Source: Mycoplana azooxidifex (GTDB lineage Bacteria > Pseudomonadota > Alphaproteobacteria > Rhizobiales > Rhizobiaceae). Taken from it: DNA of 64,000 nucleotides. The stretch spans positions 356,435 through 420,434 of the forward strand of contig NZ_JACIEE010000004.1 in assembly GCF_014196765.1 (NCBI RefSeq), written 5' to 3'. Under the pieces are notes generated by a model. It saw only the letters and a program-made list of their open reading frames with translations. It was not told where the DNA came from and made no database searches. Below are positions 48,073-57,496 of the stretch, in pieces (within the stretch, counting starts at the first letter, position 1; each line of letters begins with the position of its first letter). The translations under genes and the position numbers were made by a program.

Positions 48073-51000
48073 TCACCTCGTCCTGCCGTGCGCAAGGTCG
48101 CTGACGACCCCGGCGGCGACGGAGATCTTCGCAAGCGTCGCTTCTCCTGCCTCCGACAGCGCGCTCAGCCGGCCGGTGACCATCCCGAGCTTCTCGGCAT
48201 CGGCCGCCTGCCAGGAGGCGAGCGGGTTCTTCTCGCCCTTGTGCCGGTTGAGGACGGCGACCGTCAGCGCCCGTCTCGCATTGGAAATGTCGGAAAGGTT
48301 GCGCGACAGCGCCAGCGATTCGTAGAGGTCCGTCGTCGGCACCCGCCCGGCCGCCCCGAGCAGGGTGCCGATGTTGAGCATGTCGCTGACGCCGGCATAG
48401 GTCTGCGCGGTGCGGATCAGGTTGTCGCCGGTCTCGGTCGAGATCAGCATGATCTCGGGGACGAAGCTCATAGCGCGCAGGTCAGTGATTTCCCGGGCCA
48501 GGTGTTCGGGAACGCCCTTGTCCTCGAAATAGAGCGCCTTGCGGCGCAATTCCTCGCGCGCCGCATCCGGCAGCAGCGTCGACAGGTGCGGGCGGAGTTG
48601 TTTCAGCGCCTGCTTCAGCTTGTGGACCGCCGCATCCATCGGCGCGTCGATCGCCCCGGTGGTCAAAAGTAGCGACGTCGCGTTCGAGAACACCCGGCCG
48701 AGGCTCTCGTAGACCTCGTTCTGGGCCGAACCGCTCATCTGGTTGTCGAGCGCGTCAGTCGCGGCATAGAGCGGGAACAGCTCGTAGCCCTCGAAGGCCA
48801 GCATCGCCGCCTTCACCACGTCTGCGCTGGTATAGCCCGAGCCGTCCGTGAGCTGGCTCACGAAGGCCGGCCCGCCGCGATTGATCACGCCGTTTGCGAG
48901 GATGGTCGCGATGATCTCGCGGCGCAGCCGGTGCGTCCTGATGTCGTCGGCATAGGTCCGCTGCATCTTTGCGGGGAAATAGCCGATCAGCGTCGGTTCG
49001 AAGTAGGGATCGTCCGGCAGCTCGCTGTCAAGGATCTCGTCGAACAATACGATCTTCGAGTAGGATAGCAGGACGCCGATCTCGGCCCGCGTCAGCGGCA
49101 TGCCGGCCCGGTAGCGCTCGTCCATCGCCTGTTCGCTCGGCAGTACCTCGACCTGGCGATTGAGTTGGCCCGCCGCAACCAGCCGGCTCATCAGCCGGGA
49201 AAGGCCGGTCCGGTTTCCCTGCCCCTGACGCTCGCAGAGCGAGATCGCCAGCGGCTGCAGGTAGTTGTTGCGCAGCACCAGCTGTGCGACCTCGTCGGTC
49301 ATGGAAGAGAGCAGCTTGTTGCGCTTCTCCCGCGTCAACCGGTCGTCGCGCATGGCCGAGGCGAGCGCGATCTTGATGTTCACCTCGACGTCGGAAGTAT
49401 TGACGCCGGCCGAGTTGTCGATCGCGTCCGAATTGCAGCGCCCGCCCTTGAGCCCGAAGGAAATGCGGCCGCGCTGGGTGACGCCGAGGTTGGCGCCCTC
49501 GCCGATCACCTTGGCCCGCACCTCGTCGGCGGTGACGCGGATCGCGTCGTTGGCGCGGTCGCCTACCTCCGCATCCGTCTCGCCGGCCGAGCGCACATAG
49601 GTGCCGATGCCGCCGAACCCGAGCAGGTCCACCGGCGCCTTCAGGATCGCGGTCATGATCTCGAACGGCGTCGCCTTCTGCCGGTCGATGCCGATCGCGG
49701 CCATGGCTTCGGCAGTCAGCGTGACCGACTTCTCGTTGCGCGAAATGATCATCGCGCCCTTGGACAGGGCGGCGCGGTCGAAGTCCTGCCAGCTGGAGCG
49801 CGGCAGGGCGAACATGCGCTTGCGCTCGGCAAAGGAGAGTTCGGTATCCGGGTTCGGGTCGATGAAGATGTCGCGGTGGTCGAAGGCGGCGATCAGCCGG
49901 GTCTTGCGCGACAGCAGCATGCCGTTTCCGAAGACGTCACCCGACATGTCGCCGACGCCGACGACGGAGAACGGTGTCTTCTGGATGTCGATGTCCATCT
50001 CGCGGAAATGCCGCTTCACCGCCTCCCAGGCGCCGCGGGCGGTGATGCCCATCTTCTTATGGTCGTAGCCCGCCGAACCACCGGAAGCAAACGCGTCGTC
50101 GAGCCAGAAGCCGGCTTCCTGCGCCAGCGCGTTGGCGGTGTCGGAGAAGGTCGCCGTGCCCTTGTCGGCGGCAACGACAAAGTAGGGATCGTCGCCGTCG
50201 AGCCGCACGGTGTCGGCCGGCGGCACCACCGCCTGGCCCTCGATGTTGTCCGTCACCGAAAGCAGCGTGCGGATGAAGGTCTTGTAGGCCTCCTTGCCGG
50301 CGTTGAAGACGGCGTCGCGGCTGCCACCTGCCGGAAGCTGCTTCGGATAGAAGCCGCCCTTGGCGCCGACCGGCACGATCACCGCGTTCTTCACCTGCTG
50401 GGCCTTGACGAGGCCGAGCACCTCGGTGCGGTAGTCCTGCGCGCGGTCCGACCAGCGCAGGCCGCCGCGGGCAACGCGGCCGAAGCGCAGGTGCACGCCC
50501 TCGACCTCGGCGCCGTAGACGAAGATCTCGCGGAACGGCCGCGGAACCGGCAGCCCTTCCAGCGCCTGTGGATCGAACTTGAAGGCGAGCGTCGCAAGCG
50601 GCTCACCGGAGGCGTCGCGCTGGAAGTAGTTGGTCCTGAGCGTCGACTGGATCGCATTGACGTAGCGGCGCAGGATCCGGTCCTCGTCGAGGCTCGGCAC
50701 GGTTGCGAGCTCGTCTTCGATCCGCACGGCGAGTTCCTCGCCGCGCTTGACGCGCTTGCGTTCGGCAAGCTTCGGATCGAGCCTTGCGGCGAACAGGCGG
50801 AACAGGTCCGCCGCGATCGCCGGGTACTTGTTCAGCGTATCGGCGATGTAGCCCTGCGAATAGGCGATCCCGGTCTGGCGCAGGTAGCGCGCATAGGCGC
50901 GCAGCACCATGATTTCGCGGACGTCGACCCCGGCGGTCATGATCAGCCGGTTGAAGGTGTCGTCGTCCGTCAACCCACGCCAGGTCGACAGGAAGGCATC

Positions 51001-52863
51001 GGTCAGCACGCCGGAAAGCTTCGCGAGGTCGATGTCCAGCCCGTCGCGGTGGCGAAGCTCCATGTCGTGCAGCACGACCAGGCGGCTTGCGCCGTCGAGG
51101 TCCGTGACCGTGATGTCGTGGGTCTGCTCGCTGACGACGTTGAAGCCGAGGTTTTCCAGGAGCGGTACGCGCCGGGAGAGCGACACGGCATCGCCGGCAT
51201 GGAAGATCTTCAACTCCAGCATCTTCGCGTCGGTGTTGCCCGGCTTCCGGTAGAAGGCGATCTGGATCGGGTCTGTTTCCGTCGCCGCCTCGAAGAAGCG
51301 CAGGTCCGCATGGGCCTCGGCCGGGGAGAACGCCTCCTGATAGGCCTGGGGCGTGATCAGCTTGGCGGAATCGGGGCCTGAAAGCGCCTCGAAGCGGTCG
51401 GTCCAGCGGGTGGCGATATCCCGGATCGACAGCTCGAGCTTCTTCTGCGGGACGCGCGGCGTCTTGCCGCCGGAACGGCCGATGATGAAGTGCACGCGCG
51501 CCAGCCCGCCCTCGGGGAAGGCCGGGTAGTAGGCCGATACGCGCCCCTCGTAGACGGTCTTCAGGTAGCTGCCGATCTTCTCGCGCACGTCGGAATCATA
51601 CTGCTCGCGCGGCACGTAGACGATCACGGAGACGAAGCGGTCGAAGTGGTCGATGCGCGGCAGCACGCGGATCCGCGGCCGGTCCGCAAGCTCGTTGATC
51701 TGCTCGCAGAAGCTCGCAAGCACCCCCGTGTCGATCTGAAAGAGGTCGTCGCGCGGATAGGATTCCAGCGTGTTGATCAGCATCTTGCCGGAATGGCTGT
51801 GCGGGTCGTAGCCGAAATGATCGACGATGGCCTGAACCTTCGAGCGAAGCAGCGGGATCTCCGAGGCCGCATGCGTATAGGCGGTCGACGTGAACAGCCC
51901 GACGATCCGCAGTTCGCCCACGACCTTGCCGTTGCCGTCGAAGCGCTTGACCCCGATATAGTCCATGTAGGCGCGGCGGTGGACGACCGAGCGGGCGTTC
52001 GCCTTCGTCACGATCAGGAAGTCCGGCCCTTCGAGGAAAGCCAGGATCTCCGGCGTCGTCGTCACCGCGTCCTTGCCGAGCCGCAGCACGCGGACGTCGG
52101 GATCGGCAAGGATGCCGAGTCCCGGACCGCTGCTGCGCTCGACCGAGGCGCTGTCGCCGTCGCGGCTGTAGGTGTATTCGCGCATGCCGAGGAAGGTGAA
52201 GTTGTTGTCGCGCAACCATTCCAGGAAGGCGACGGCTTCGTCCTTCTCCGCCTGGCGCCGGGCCGGACCGGACACCGCCATCTCCGAGACCGCCACCGCC
52301 AGGGTCTCCATCATCGGCTTCCAGTCGCCGACGGCCATGTGGACCTGGGCCAGCACCAGCCGTATGCGCTCGATCAGGCTTTCGGCTTCGGAGGCGGCGA
52401 GTTCGGACAGGTGGATCTCGATATGGCTGACCCGATGGCGCGGGTCGCTCGCCTCCTCCGGCGAAAACAGCCTCGGCTGCTTGTCCGGCTCGATCACGAG
52501 GATCGGATGTATGGCCAGGTGGATGTCGCGATGCGTGCTCGTGACCTCGCCCATCACCGAGTCGTAGAGGAAGGGCTGGTTGCGATCGGTAACCGAGAGG
52601 ATCGAGACCGGCTTGCCCTGGGGGGCGATCGCCTCGACCGTCGCCACGGTGACCCGCGGCTCGCCGCCGTCCCAGGCGCTGATCTCGCGATAGGCATGGG
52701 CCGCAGTGGCGGCCAGCATATCGGCGCTATAGCCTTCCAGGTCATCGTTGCTCGCTCGCCCGAACAGGGTCGAAGGATCGATCGCCTTCTCTCCCAGTTT
52801 CGACACGGCGGCCGTGACCGCCTCGATCTGCTTCTCGCGCCTGGTGTTGATGCGTGACGCCAT
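48073..52863 (-). CDS. gdhB: NAD-specific glutamate dehydrogenase, large (GDH-180) type
   Basis: 1,596 residues, the usual length of the ~180-kDa class. GGGGAG lies upstream of the ATG. The N-terminal ~700 residues are regulatory, with ACT-like folds. The catalytic part (about 700-1250) contains GGLRWSDRAQDYRTEVLGLV and VIVPVGAKGGFYPK, where the lysines bind glutamate. The nucleotide-binding region contains VVGVGDMSGDVFGNGML, and the 2-oxoacid-side motif is GEGANLGVTQRGRI. It deaminates glutamate to 2-oxoglutarate, linking amino acid catabolism with the TCA cycle. A helical C-terminal domain follows. No frameshift or missing segment seen. Confidence 0.97.
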   Translation of the reverse strand: MASRINTRREKQIEAVTAAVSKLGEKAIDPSTLFGRASNDDLEGYSADMLAATAAHAYREISAWDGGEPRVTVATVEAIAPQGKPVSILSVTDRNQPFLYDSVMGEVTSTHRDIHLAIHPILVIEPDKQPRLFSPEEASDPRHRVSHIEIHLSELAASEAESLIERIRLVLAQVHMAVGDWKPMMETLAVAVSEMAVSGPARRQAEKDEAVAFLEWLRDNNFTFLGMREYTYSRDGDSASVERSSGPGLGILADPDVRVLRLGKDAVTTTPEILAFLEGPDFLIVTKANARSVVHRRAYMDYIGVKRFDGNGKVVGELRIVGLFTSTAYTHAASEIPLLRSKVQAIVDHFGYDPHSHSGKMLINTLESYPRDDLFQIDTGVLASFCEQINELADRPRIRVLPRIDHFDRFVSVIVYVPREQYDSDVREKIGSYLKTVYEGRVSAYYPAFPEGGLARVHFIIGRSGGKTPRVPQKKLELSIRDIATRWTDRFEALSGPDSAKLITPQAYQEAFSPAEAHADLRFFEAATETDPIQIAFYRKPGNTDAKMLELKIFHAGDAVSLSRRVPLLENLGFNVVSEQTHDITVTDLDGASRLVVLHDMELRHRDGLDIDLAKLSGVLTDAFLSTWRGLTDDDTFNRLIMTAGVDVREIMVLRAYARYLRQTGIAYSQGYIADTLNKYPAIAADLFRLFAARLDPKLAERKRVKRGEELAVRIEDELATVPSLDEDRILRRYVNAIQSTLRTNYFQRDASGEPLATLAFKFDPQALEGLPVPRPFREIFVYGAEVEGVHLRFGRVARGGLRWSDRAQDYRTEVLGLVKAQQVKNAVIVPVGAKGGFYPKQLPAGGSRDAVFNAGKEAYKTFIRTLLSVTDNIEGQAVVPPADTVRLDGDDPYFVVAADKGTATFSDTANALAQEAGFWLDDAFASGGSAGYDHKKMGITARGAWEAVKRHFREMDIDIQKTPFSVVGVGDMSGDVFGNGMLLSRKTRLIAAFDHRDIFIDPNPDTELSFAERKRMFALPRSSWQDFDRAALSKGAMIISRNEKSVTLTAEAMAAIGIDRQKATPFEIMTAILKAPVDLLGFGGIGTYVRSAGETDAEVGDRANDAIRVTADEVRAKVIGEGANLGVTQRGRISFGLKGGRCNSDAIDNSAGVNTSDVEVNIKIALASAMRDDRLTREKRNKLLSSMTDEVAQLVLRNNYLQPLAISLCERQGQGNRTGLSRLMSRLVAAGQLNRQVEVLPSEQAMDERYRAGMPLTRAEIGVLLSYSKIVLFDEILDSELPDDPYFEPTLIGYFPAKMQRTYADDIRTHRLRREIIATILANGVINRGGPAFVSQLTDGSGYTSADVVKAAMLAFEGYELFPLYAATDALDNQMSGSAQNEVYESLGRVFSNATSLLLTTGAIDAPMDAAVHKLKQALKQLRPHLSTLLPDAAREELRRKALYFEDKGVPEHLAREITDLRAMSFVPEIMLISTETGDNLIRTAQTYAGVSDMLNIGTLLGAAGRVPTTDLYESLALSRNLSDISNARRALTVAVLNRHKGEKNPLASWQAADAEKLGMVTGRLSALSEAGEATLAKISVAAGVVSDLAHGRTR

Positions 52864-53183
52864 GAATCACTCCCCGAGATTTTTGCTGGACCCTAGCAGA
52901 AGAAAGGCGGTTCGCGACCGTTTTATAGGAGGAGGCCGGATTTCAATCGATTTTGGCAGAAAATCCCCGAAATCCCGACAATACCACCCCGGCACGCGCG
53001 ATTTTTCCAGGATTCCAGAGCAAAATCAGTCGAAAGCGCGGGCGCCGATCGCGCCACGGCATCCCGTCTGGGCAGGATCGCGCGCAGTCACACCGGTAGG
53101 CGCGCCGCCGCAACAATGTCTTGCAGAGCACCGGCCCATGGTTCATTGGATCTGGCGGCATAATGAAGGCGAGGAACGGTCGG
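52864..53183. promoter_or_regulatory. Divergent promoter region of gdhB and pdxY
   Basis: A 320-base non-coding stretch, AT-richer than the flanks between ~52920 and 53040. On the minus strand TATAAAA (52921-52927) lies 58 bases before the gdhB start and is a reasonable -10; a matching -35 at correct spacing was not found. No clear repeats or hairpins. Confidence 0.4.
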
Positions 53184-54062
53184 ATGAACGAGAGCGAAAA
53201 GGGCGCAATCCTGGTCATATCGAGCCATGTCGTGCGCGGCACGGTCGGCAACCGCGCCGCGGTCTTCGCGCTCGAGACCCTCGGCCACCCGGTCTGGGCG
53301 CTGCCGACCGTCATCCTGTCCTGGCATCCGGGCCATGGAAGGTCGACGCGTGTGGCGATGGCGCCTTCCGAGTTCGACGCGATCGTCGACGATCTTCTGG
53401 CCTCACCCTGGCGCGGCGAGATCCGGGGTGTCCTGTCCGGTTATATCGGCGATCCCGCCCAGGCGACGTCGGTCGCCCGGCTGGTGCGGACCCTGAAGGC
53501 GGAAAATCCCGACCTCCTCTATCTGTGCGATCCGATCTGCGGCGACGAAGGCGGCCTCTACGTCCCCGCTGCCACAGCCGAGGCGATCCGCGACGAGCTT
53601 CTGCCGATCGCATCGATCGCCACCCCGAACCGCTTCGAGCTGGCCTGGCTTGTGGGAGCGCCGCTCGAAAGCAATGCCGCGATCATGGACGCGGCCCTGT
53701 CGCTCGGGCCATCGCGCATGCTGGTGACGTCGGCCTACCCGATGATGTCGGGCAGCATCGGCAATCTCTATCTCTCCGGCCGGACGGCCCTTCTCGCCGA
53801 ACACCGGCAGGTGCCCGAACCACCGCACGGCACCGGCGACCTGATGGCGGCCCTGTTCCTGTCGCGCATCCTCGAAGGACATTCCGAGGAGCGGGCGCTG
53901 CATCTCACCACCGCAAGCGTCTTCGAAATCGTGGCGCGCAGCGCCAAGCGTGGCGCCGACGAACTGACGCTGGAGCAGGACGCCTCGAGCCTGTCGACGC
54001 CGATGGCCATGGTACAGATGCGACGGCTCGTTCATCCCGGCGGCGCCAAGCGCGGCCAGTGA
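53184..54062 (+). CDS. pdxY: Pyridoxal kinase
   Basis: 292 residues. The start at MNESEKGAIL is chosen because GAGGA sits upstream and the family begins ILVISSHVVRGTVGNRA; in-frame starts at 53121 and 53163 are less likely. Ribokinase fold with FALETLGHPVWALPTVILSWHPG near residue 30, the DPICGDEGGLYV loop near 125, TPNRFELAWLVG near 155 and the catalytic HGTGDLMAALFLSRIL near 230. It phosphorylates pyridoxal, pyridoxine or pyridoxamine to salvage PLP. No thiamin kinase features. Confidence 0.93.
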   Translation: MNESEKGAILVISSHVVRGTVGNRAAVFALETLGHPVWALPTVILSWHPGHGRSTRVAMAPSEFDAIVDDLLASPWRGEIRGVLSGYIGDPAQATSVARLVRTLKAENPDLLYLCDPICGDEGGLYVPAATAEAIRDELLPIASIATPNRFELAWLVGAPLESNAAIMDAALSLGPSRMLVTSAYPMMSGSIGNLYLSGRTALLAEHRQVPEPPHGTGDLMAALFLSRILEGHSEERALHLTTASVFEIVARSAKRGADELTLEQDASSLSTPMAMVQMRRLVHPGGAKRGQ

Positions 54063-54206
54063 TGTGCGCCGGTTGCGCAAGGGCGCAAAATGTTCTCGCA
54101 GCCGTCGGAGCGTCCGCCGGCTCGAGGCTTGCGCTTGGGCGCCCCGCTCGCTACAGCAATCGCCGCGCCTATTACTCATTCGTCACCGCACGGGGGTATC
54201 GACCAC

Positions 54207-54848
54207 ATGCATCGCTTTCCTGACCGCCTTCTGACCGGCTATCAGAACTTCATGGACGGGCGCTTCAACGAGCAGCAGCAGCGCTACAGGACGCTGGCCG
54301 ACAGCGGCCAGAAGCCCCGGACGATGGTGATCGCCTGTTGTGACTCCCGCGCCGCGCCGGAAACGATCTTCGACAGCGGGCCGGGCGAACTCTTCGTCGT
54401 GCGCAACGTGGCCAACCTGATGCCGCCCTACGAGCCCGACGGACACTATCATTCGACCTCCGCCGCCCTCGAATTCGCGGTCCAGTCGCTGCGGGTGTCC
54501 GACATCGTCGTCATGGGCCACGGTCGCTGCGGCGGCATCAAGGCGGCACTCGACCTGGATGCCGAACCCCTGTCTCCCGGCGACTTCATCGGCCGCTGGA
54601 TGCACCTCCTGAAGCCTGCCGCCGAACAGATCCAGAGCAACGACGTCATGACGCCGGGCGAACGCCAGCGTGCGCTGGAGCGTATCTCGATCCGCAATTC
54701 CATCGCCAACCTGCGCACCTTCCCCTGCGTCGAGATCCTGGAGCAGCGCGGCAAGCTCAACCTTCACGGCGCCTGGTTCGACATCTCCACCGGCGAGCTG
54801 TGGATCATGGATGCCAAGACTGGCGATTTCCGCCGCCCAGGAACGTGA
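54207..54848 (+). CDS. Beta-class carbonic anhydrase
   Basis: 213 residues from MHRFPDRLLTGYQNF; a frame extension upstream to 54090 lacks support. Zinc ligands Cys45 (ACCDSRAAPE), His105 and Cys108 (VMGHGRCGGIKAA), with the Asp46-Arg48 dyad, are complete. It interconverts CO2 and bicarbonate in the cytosol. Length and the C-terminal LHGAWFDISTGELWIMD match proteobacterial beta-CAs. Convergent with the transglycosylase gene. Confidence 0.94.
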   Translation: MHRFPDRLLTGYQNFMDGRFNEQQQRYRTLADSGQKPRTMVIACCDSRAAPETIFDSGPGELFVVRNVANLMPPYEPDGHYHSTSAALEFAVQSLRVSDIVVMGHGRCGGIKAALDLDAEPLSPGDFIGRWMHLLKPAAEQIQSNDVMTPGERQRALERISIRNSIANLRTFPCVEILEQRGKLNLHGAWFDISTGELWIMDAKTGDFRRPGT

Positions 54849-54914
54849 AGCTGGGAACGTGAAAAGGCCCGGCGCGCGACCGAGCCTCTCAGACTGTCTT
54901 CGGTTGGGTGACGG

Positions 54915-55736
54915 TCAGTCGCCGTCAATCTCGGCGGCGATGATGGCGATCGCGCGCTGGTAGACGTTCGCCGCATTCCAGCCCTGGATCGCGGCGAAAT
55001 TCGCCTGACCCGGCTGGTAGCCGGCGCCCGGGGTCCAGCCATGGCCGCGCAGGAAGTTCGCTGTCGAGGCAAGCGCGTCGGCCTTGGAGCGGACGAGATC
55101 GATCCGGCCGTCGCCGTCGCCGTCCACGCCGTATTTCAGCACGTTGACCGGTAGGAACTGCGTCTGGCCGATCTCACCGTGGGCAGCACCGCGCGCCTGG
55201 GTGCTGAGCGTGCCGTTCTGGACGAGGTTCAGCGCCGCATAGAGCTGGTTGGTGAAGTATTCCGACCGGCGGCAATCATAGGCGAGCGTGGCGACGGCAG
55301 AGAGCGTGTGCTCCTTGCCGAGGAAGCCGCCGAAACCGGTCTCCATGCCCCAGATGGCGATCAGCGGGCCGGCCGGCACGCCATACTGGCCCTCAATCCG
55401 GGCAAACAGGGCTGCGTTCTGGCGCTTCAGCCCCTTGCCGCGTTTCATGATCGCCTGGCCGCCGCGCTTCTGCATGAACTGGTCGAGCGACAGCTTGAAG
55501 CTCTTCTGGCCGCGATCGGCGCGGATCGTCGCCCGGCTGTAGTCGACCTGGGCGAAGGCCTGGTCGAGCGTGCGCGGGCTGATGCCGTTGGCGGCGGCCT
55601 CACCCTTGAACTGGTCGACCCAGGCCGCGAAGCCCGTGGCATTGTTGCCGCATTGCGCGGCCGTGGCCACCGCCGGTATCGCAGCCGTCAGCACGATCGC
55701 TGCCAGCCCCTGGAACATCCGCTTCATCAAGCCCAT
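54915..55736 (-). CDS. Lytic murein transglycosylase (MltB/Slt35 family)
   Basis: 273 residues from the ATG with GGGG nine bases upstream; the longer frame to 55901 includes intergenic sequence. Signal peptide ~1-27 (FQGLAAIVLTAAIPAVATA), so periplasmic. Catalytic Glu132 in LIAIWGMETGFGGFLG; substrate-groove motifs AHGEIGQTQFLPVNVLKYGVDGDGDG and SKADALASTANFLRGHGW are typical. The DGDGDGRIDL stretch resembles the calcium EF-hand of Slt35. It cleaves glycan strands with 1,6-anhydro-muropeptide formation. No lipobox cysteine is seen at the cleavage site. Confidence 0.9.
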   Translation of the reverse strand: MGLMKRMFQGLAAIVLTAAIPAVATAAQCGNNATGFAAWVDQFKGEAAANGISPRTLDQAFAQVDYSRATIRADRGQKSFKLSLDQFMQKRGGQAIMKRGKGLKRQNAALFARIEGQYGVPAGPLIAIWGMETGFGGFLGKEHTLSAVATLAYDCRRSEYFTNQLYAALNLVQNGTLSTQARGAAHGEIGQTQFLPVNVLKYGVDGDGDGRIDLVRSKADALASTANFLRGHGWTPGAGYQPGQANFAAIQGWNAANVYQRAIAIIAAEIDGD

Positions 55737-55864
55737 TGAAATAAACCCCGTGATCTCTCGAATCGCTTCGCGCGCAAACTTGCCAATGCCTGTCAGACAG
55801 TTCCTAGCCGTTCGATGCAGTCTCAGGGCGTTTATGGCGCCGCAGTGCGTCGTTTCAGGCAAAA

Positions 55865-55895
55865 GTCCCGCATCGTCTGACGGTGGATGCGGGAC
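55865..55895 (-). terminator. Intrinsic terminator of asd
   Basis: Minus-strand 10-bp stem GTCCCGCATC/GATGCGGGAC (55865-55874 with 55886-55895), followed on the minus strand by TTTT. It lies about 30 bases after the asd stop. Confidence 0.75.
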
Positions 55896-55925
55896 CTTCA
55901 ATTTCGTGGGCCGGGAAAAGTTCCC

Positions 55926-56960
55926 TCAGGCGGCCTGCTTCTTGGACTTGATCAGCCCGCGATTGACGAGAAGTTCGGCAATCTGGATTGCGTTCAGAGC
56001 GGCACCCTTGCGCAGATTGTCCGAGACCACCCAGATGTTCAGGCCGTTCTCGACGGTCGCGTCCTCGCGGATGCGCGAGATGTAGGTCGCATCCTCGCCT
56101 GCCGATTCGTAGGGCGTGATGTAGCCGCCGTTTTCGTGCTTGTCGATCACCTGGCAACCCGGTGCCTCGCGAAGGATGTCGCGCGCCTCGTCGGCGGTGA
56201 TCTCGTTTTCGAACTCGATGTTGACCGATTCGGAATGGCCGATGAAGACAGGAACGCGCACGGCCGTGCAGGTCACCTTGATCTTCGGGTCGAGCATCTT
56301 CTTGGTTTCGGCCAGCACCTTCCACTCTTCCTTCGTGTAGCCGTCTTCCATGAACACGTCGATGTGCGGGATGACGTTGAAGGCGATGCGCTTGGTGAAC
56401 TTCTTGCTCTCGATCGGATCGGCGACGAAGACGGCGCGGGTCTGGTTGAACAGTTCGTCCATGCCGTCCTTGCCGGCGCCGGAAACCGACTGGTAGGTCG
56501 ATACAACGACGCGCTTGATGGTGGCGCGGTCGTGCAGCGGCTTCAGCGCGACGACGAGCTGCGCCGTCGAGCAATTCGGGTTGGCGATGATGTTCTTCTT
56601 CGTGAAGCCGTCGATCGCGTCCGGGTTAACCTCCGGAACGATCAGCGGCACTTCGGAGTCGTAGCGCCAGGCCGACGAGTTGTCGATGACGACGCAGCCC
56701 TGGGCGCCGATCTTGGGCGAGTACTTCAGCGAAACGGCGCCGCCGGCGGACATCAGGCAGATGTCGGTGTCGGAGAAGTCGTAGGTTTCGAGATTGTGCA
56801 CCCTCAGCGTCTTGTCGCCGAAGGAAACCTCCGTGCCGATCGAGCGGCTCGAGGCCAGCGCCACGACCTCGTCAGCCGGGAAGCCGCGTTCGGACAGGAT
56901 GTTCAGCATTTCGCGCCCGACATTGCCGGTAGCGCCGGCGATTGCAATCTTGAAACCCAT
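55926..56960 (-). CDS. asd: Aspartate-semialdehyde dehydrogenase
   Basis: 344 residues. Converts aspartyl phosphate to aspartate semialdehyde, the branch point to Lys, diaminopimelate, Thr, Met and Ile. NADP motif IAGATGNVGREML at the N-terminus, nucleophile Cys130 in NPNCSTAQLV, and the C-terminal NIWVVSDNLRKGAALNAIQIAE are all present. The start is fixed by the family N-terminus (MGFKIAIAG); an in-frame extension to 57146 is not credible. It is preceded by a ~115-base leader holding a short Thr-rich ORF and two hairpins (see the leader entry). Confidence 0.96.
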   Translation of the reverse strand: MGFKIAIAGATGNVGREMLNILSERGFPADEVVALASSRSIGTEVSFGDKTLRVHNLETYDFSDTDICLMSAGGAVSLKYSPKIGAQGCVVIDNSSAWRYDSEVPLIVPEVNPDAIDGFTKKNIIANPNCSTAQLVVALKPLHDRATIKRVVVSTYQSVSGAGKDGMDELFNQTRAVFVADPIESKKFTKRIAFNVIPHIDVFMEDGYTKEEWKVLAETKKMLDPKIKVTCTAVRVPVFIGHSESVNIEFENEITADEARDILREAPGCQVIDKHENGGYITPYESAGEDATYISRIREDATVENGLNIWVVSDNLRKGAALNAIQIAELLVNRGLIKSKKQAA

Positions 56961-57037
56961 GGGTCTTGCTCTCTTTCTCTGCCTCTCCTCGGTTCGTTGA
57001 GGGGAAGCCCGGCAGCCGGAGCACGCGGGCCTCTTGT

Positions 57038-57105
57038 CCCCGGCCGTGCCGGGGAGAGAGCGGCGGCCAAGGACGTCAGACGGTTTTCGTCGTCGTTTTG
57101 GCCAT
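57038..57105 (-). promoter_or_regulatory. Possible asd leader: Thr-rich 9-codon ORF and hairpin
   Basis: On the minus strand 57105-57076 encodes MAKTTTKTV followed by TGA, four threonines and two lysines in nine residues, upstream of the gene that makes the Thr/Lys precursor. A 7-bp hairpin CCCCGGC/GCCGGGG (57038-57044, 57048-57054) follows. This is the layout of an attenuator, but the ORF lacks a ribosome site and no U-run follows the hairpin. Confidence 0.25.
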
Positions 57106-57496
57106 GAATTTGGAAGAAGCGGGCACGCGCCGTGCCTCCCCGGCAATCTCTGCCGGCCGGCTGCTGTCTGCGATTTCTAGCTCGCGGCAAAGCATGGCGC
57201 TGTCCTTTTCCGGAGGCTGCTAATAAGCGTTTTTGCCCGCGAGTCAAGGGATGCTCGACTGCACGGCGATCAAGTTCGCGTCAAGATTGCGTCGCCCTGC
57301 CATGCCCGCCGCCGCCGGGCGCCGCTGCGCAACCGGCGCTTCACATTAGACTAAAGTCATAATCCGAAAGCCGCGCAGCGCAGATTCCCCTTTTCTGCCA
57401 TCCTCTTGCCAGGCGCACCACGCTCGCCTGACCGAGGAGGGTCGGCGTGCAAGGGGACTGGGCGCTCGACAGCTGGTTGAACTGGAGGATTTCACA
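57106..57496. other. Divergent promoter region of asd and the MHS transporter
   Basis: About 390 bases without a credible gene. The stretch around 57340-57365 is AT-rich (ATTAGACTAAAGTCATAAT) and is the best candidate for the transporter promoter; its ribosome site is GGAGG, eight bases before 57497. No repeats beyond short hairpins. Confidence 0.4.

Noticed and set aside
49165-51381. 738-codon plus-strand ORF opposite glutamate dehydrogenase
   Set aside because: Antisense artefact within a conserved 1,596-residue gene.
56961-57146. In-frame N-terminal extension of asd
   Set aside because: Residues upstream of MGFKIAIAG are Arg/Pro-rich and unlike any aspartate-semialdehyde dehydrogenase; it is leader DNA.
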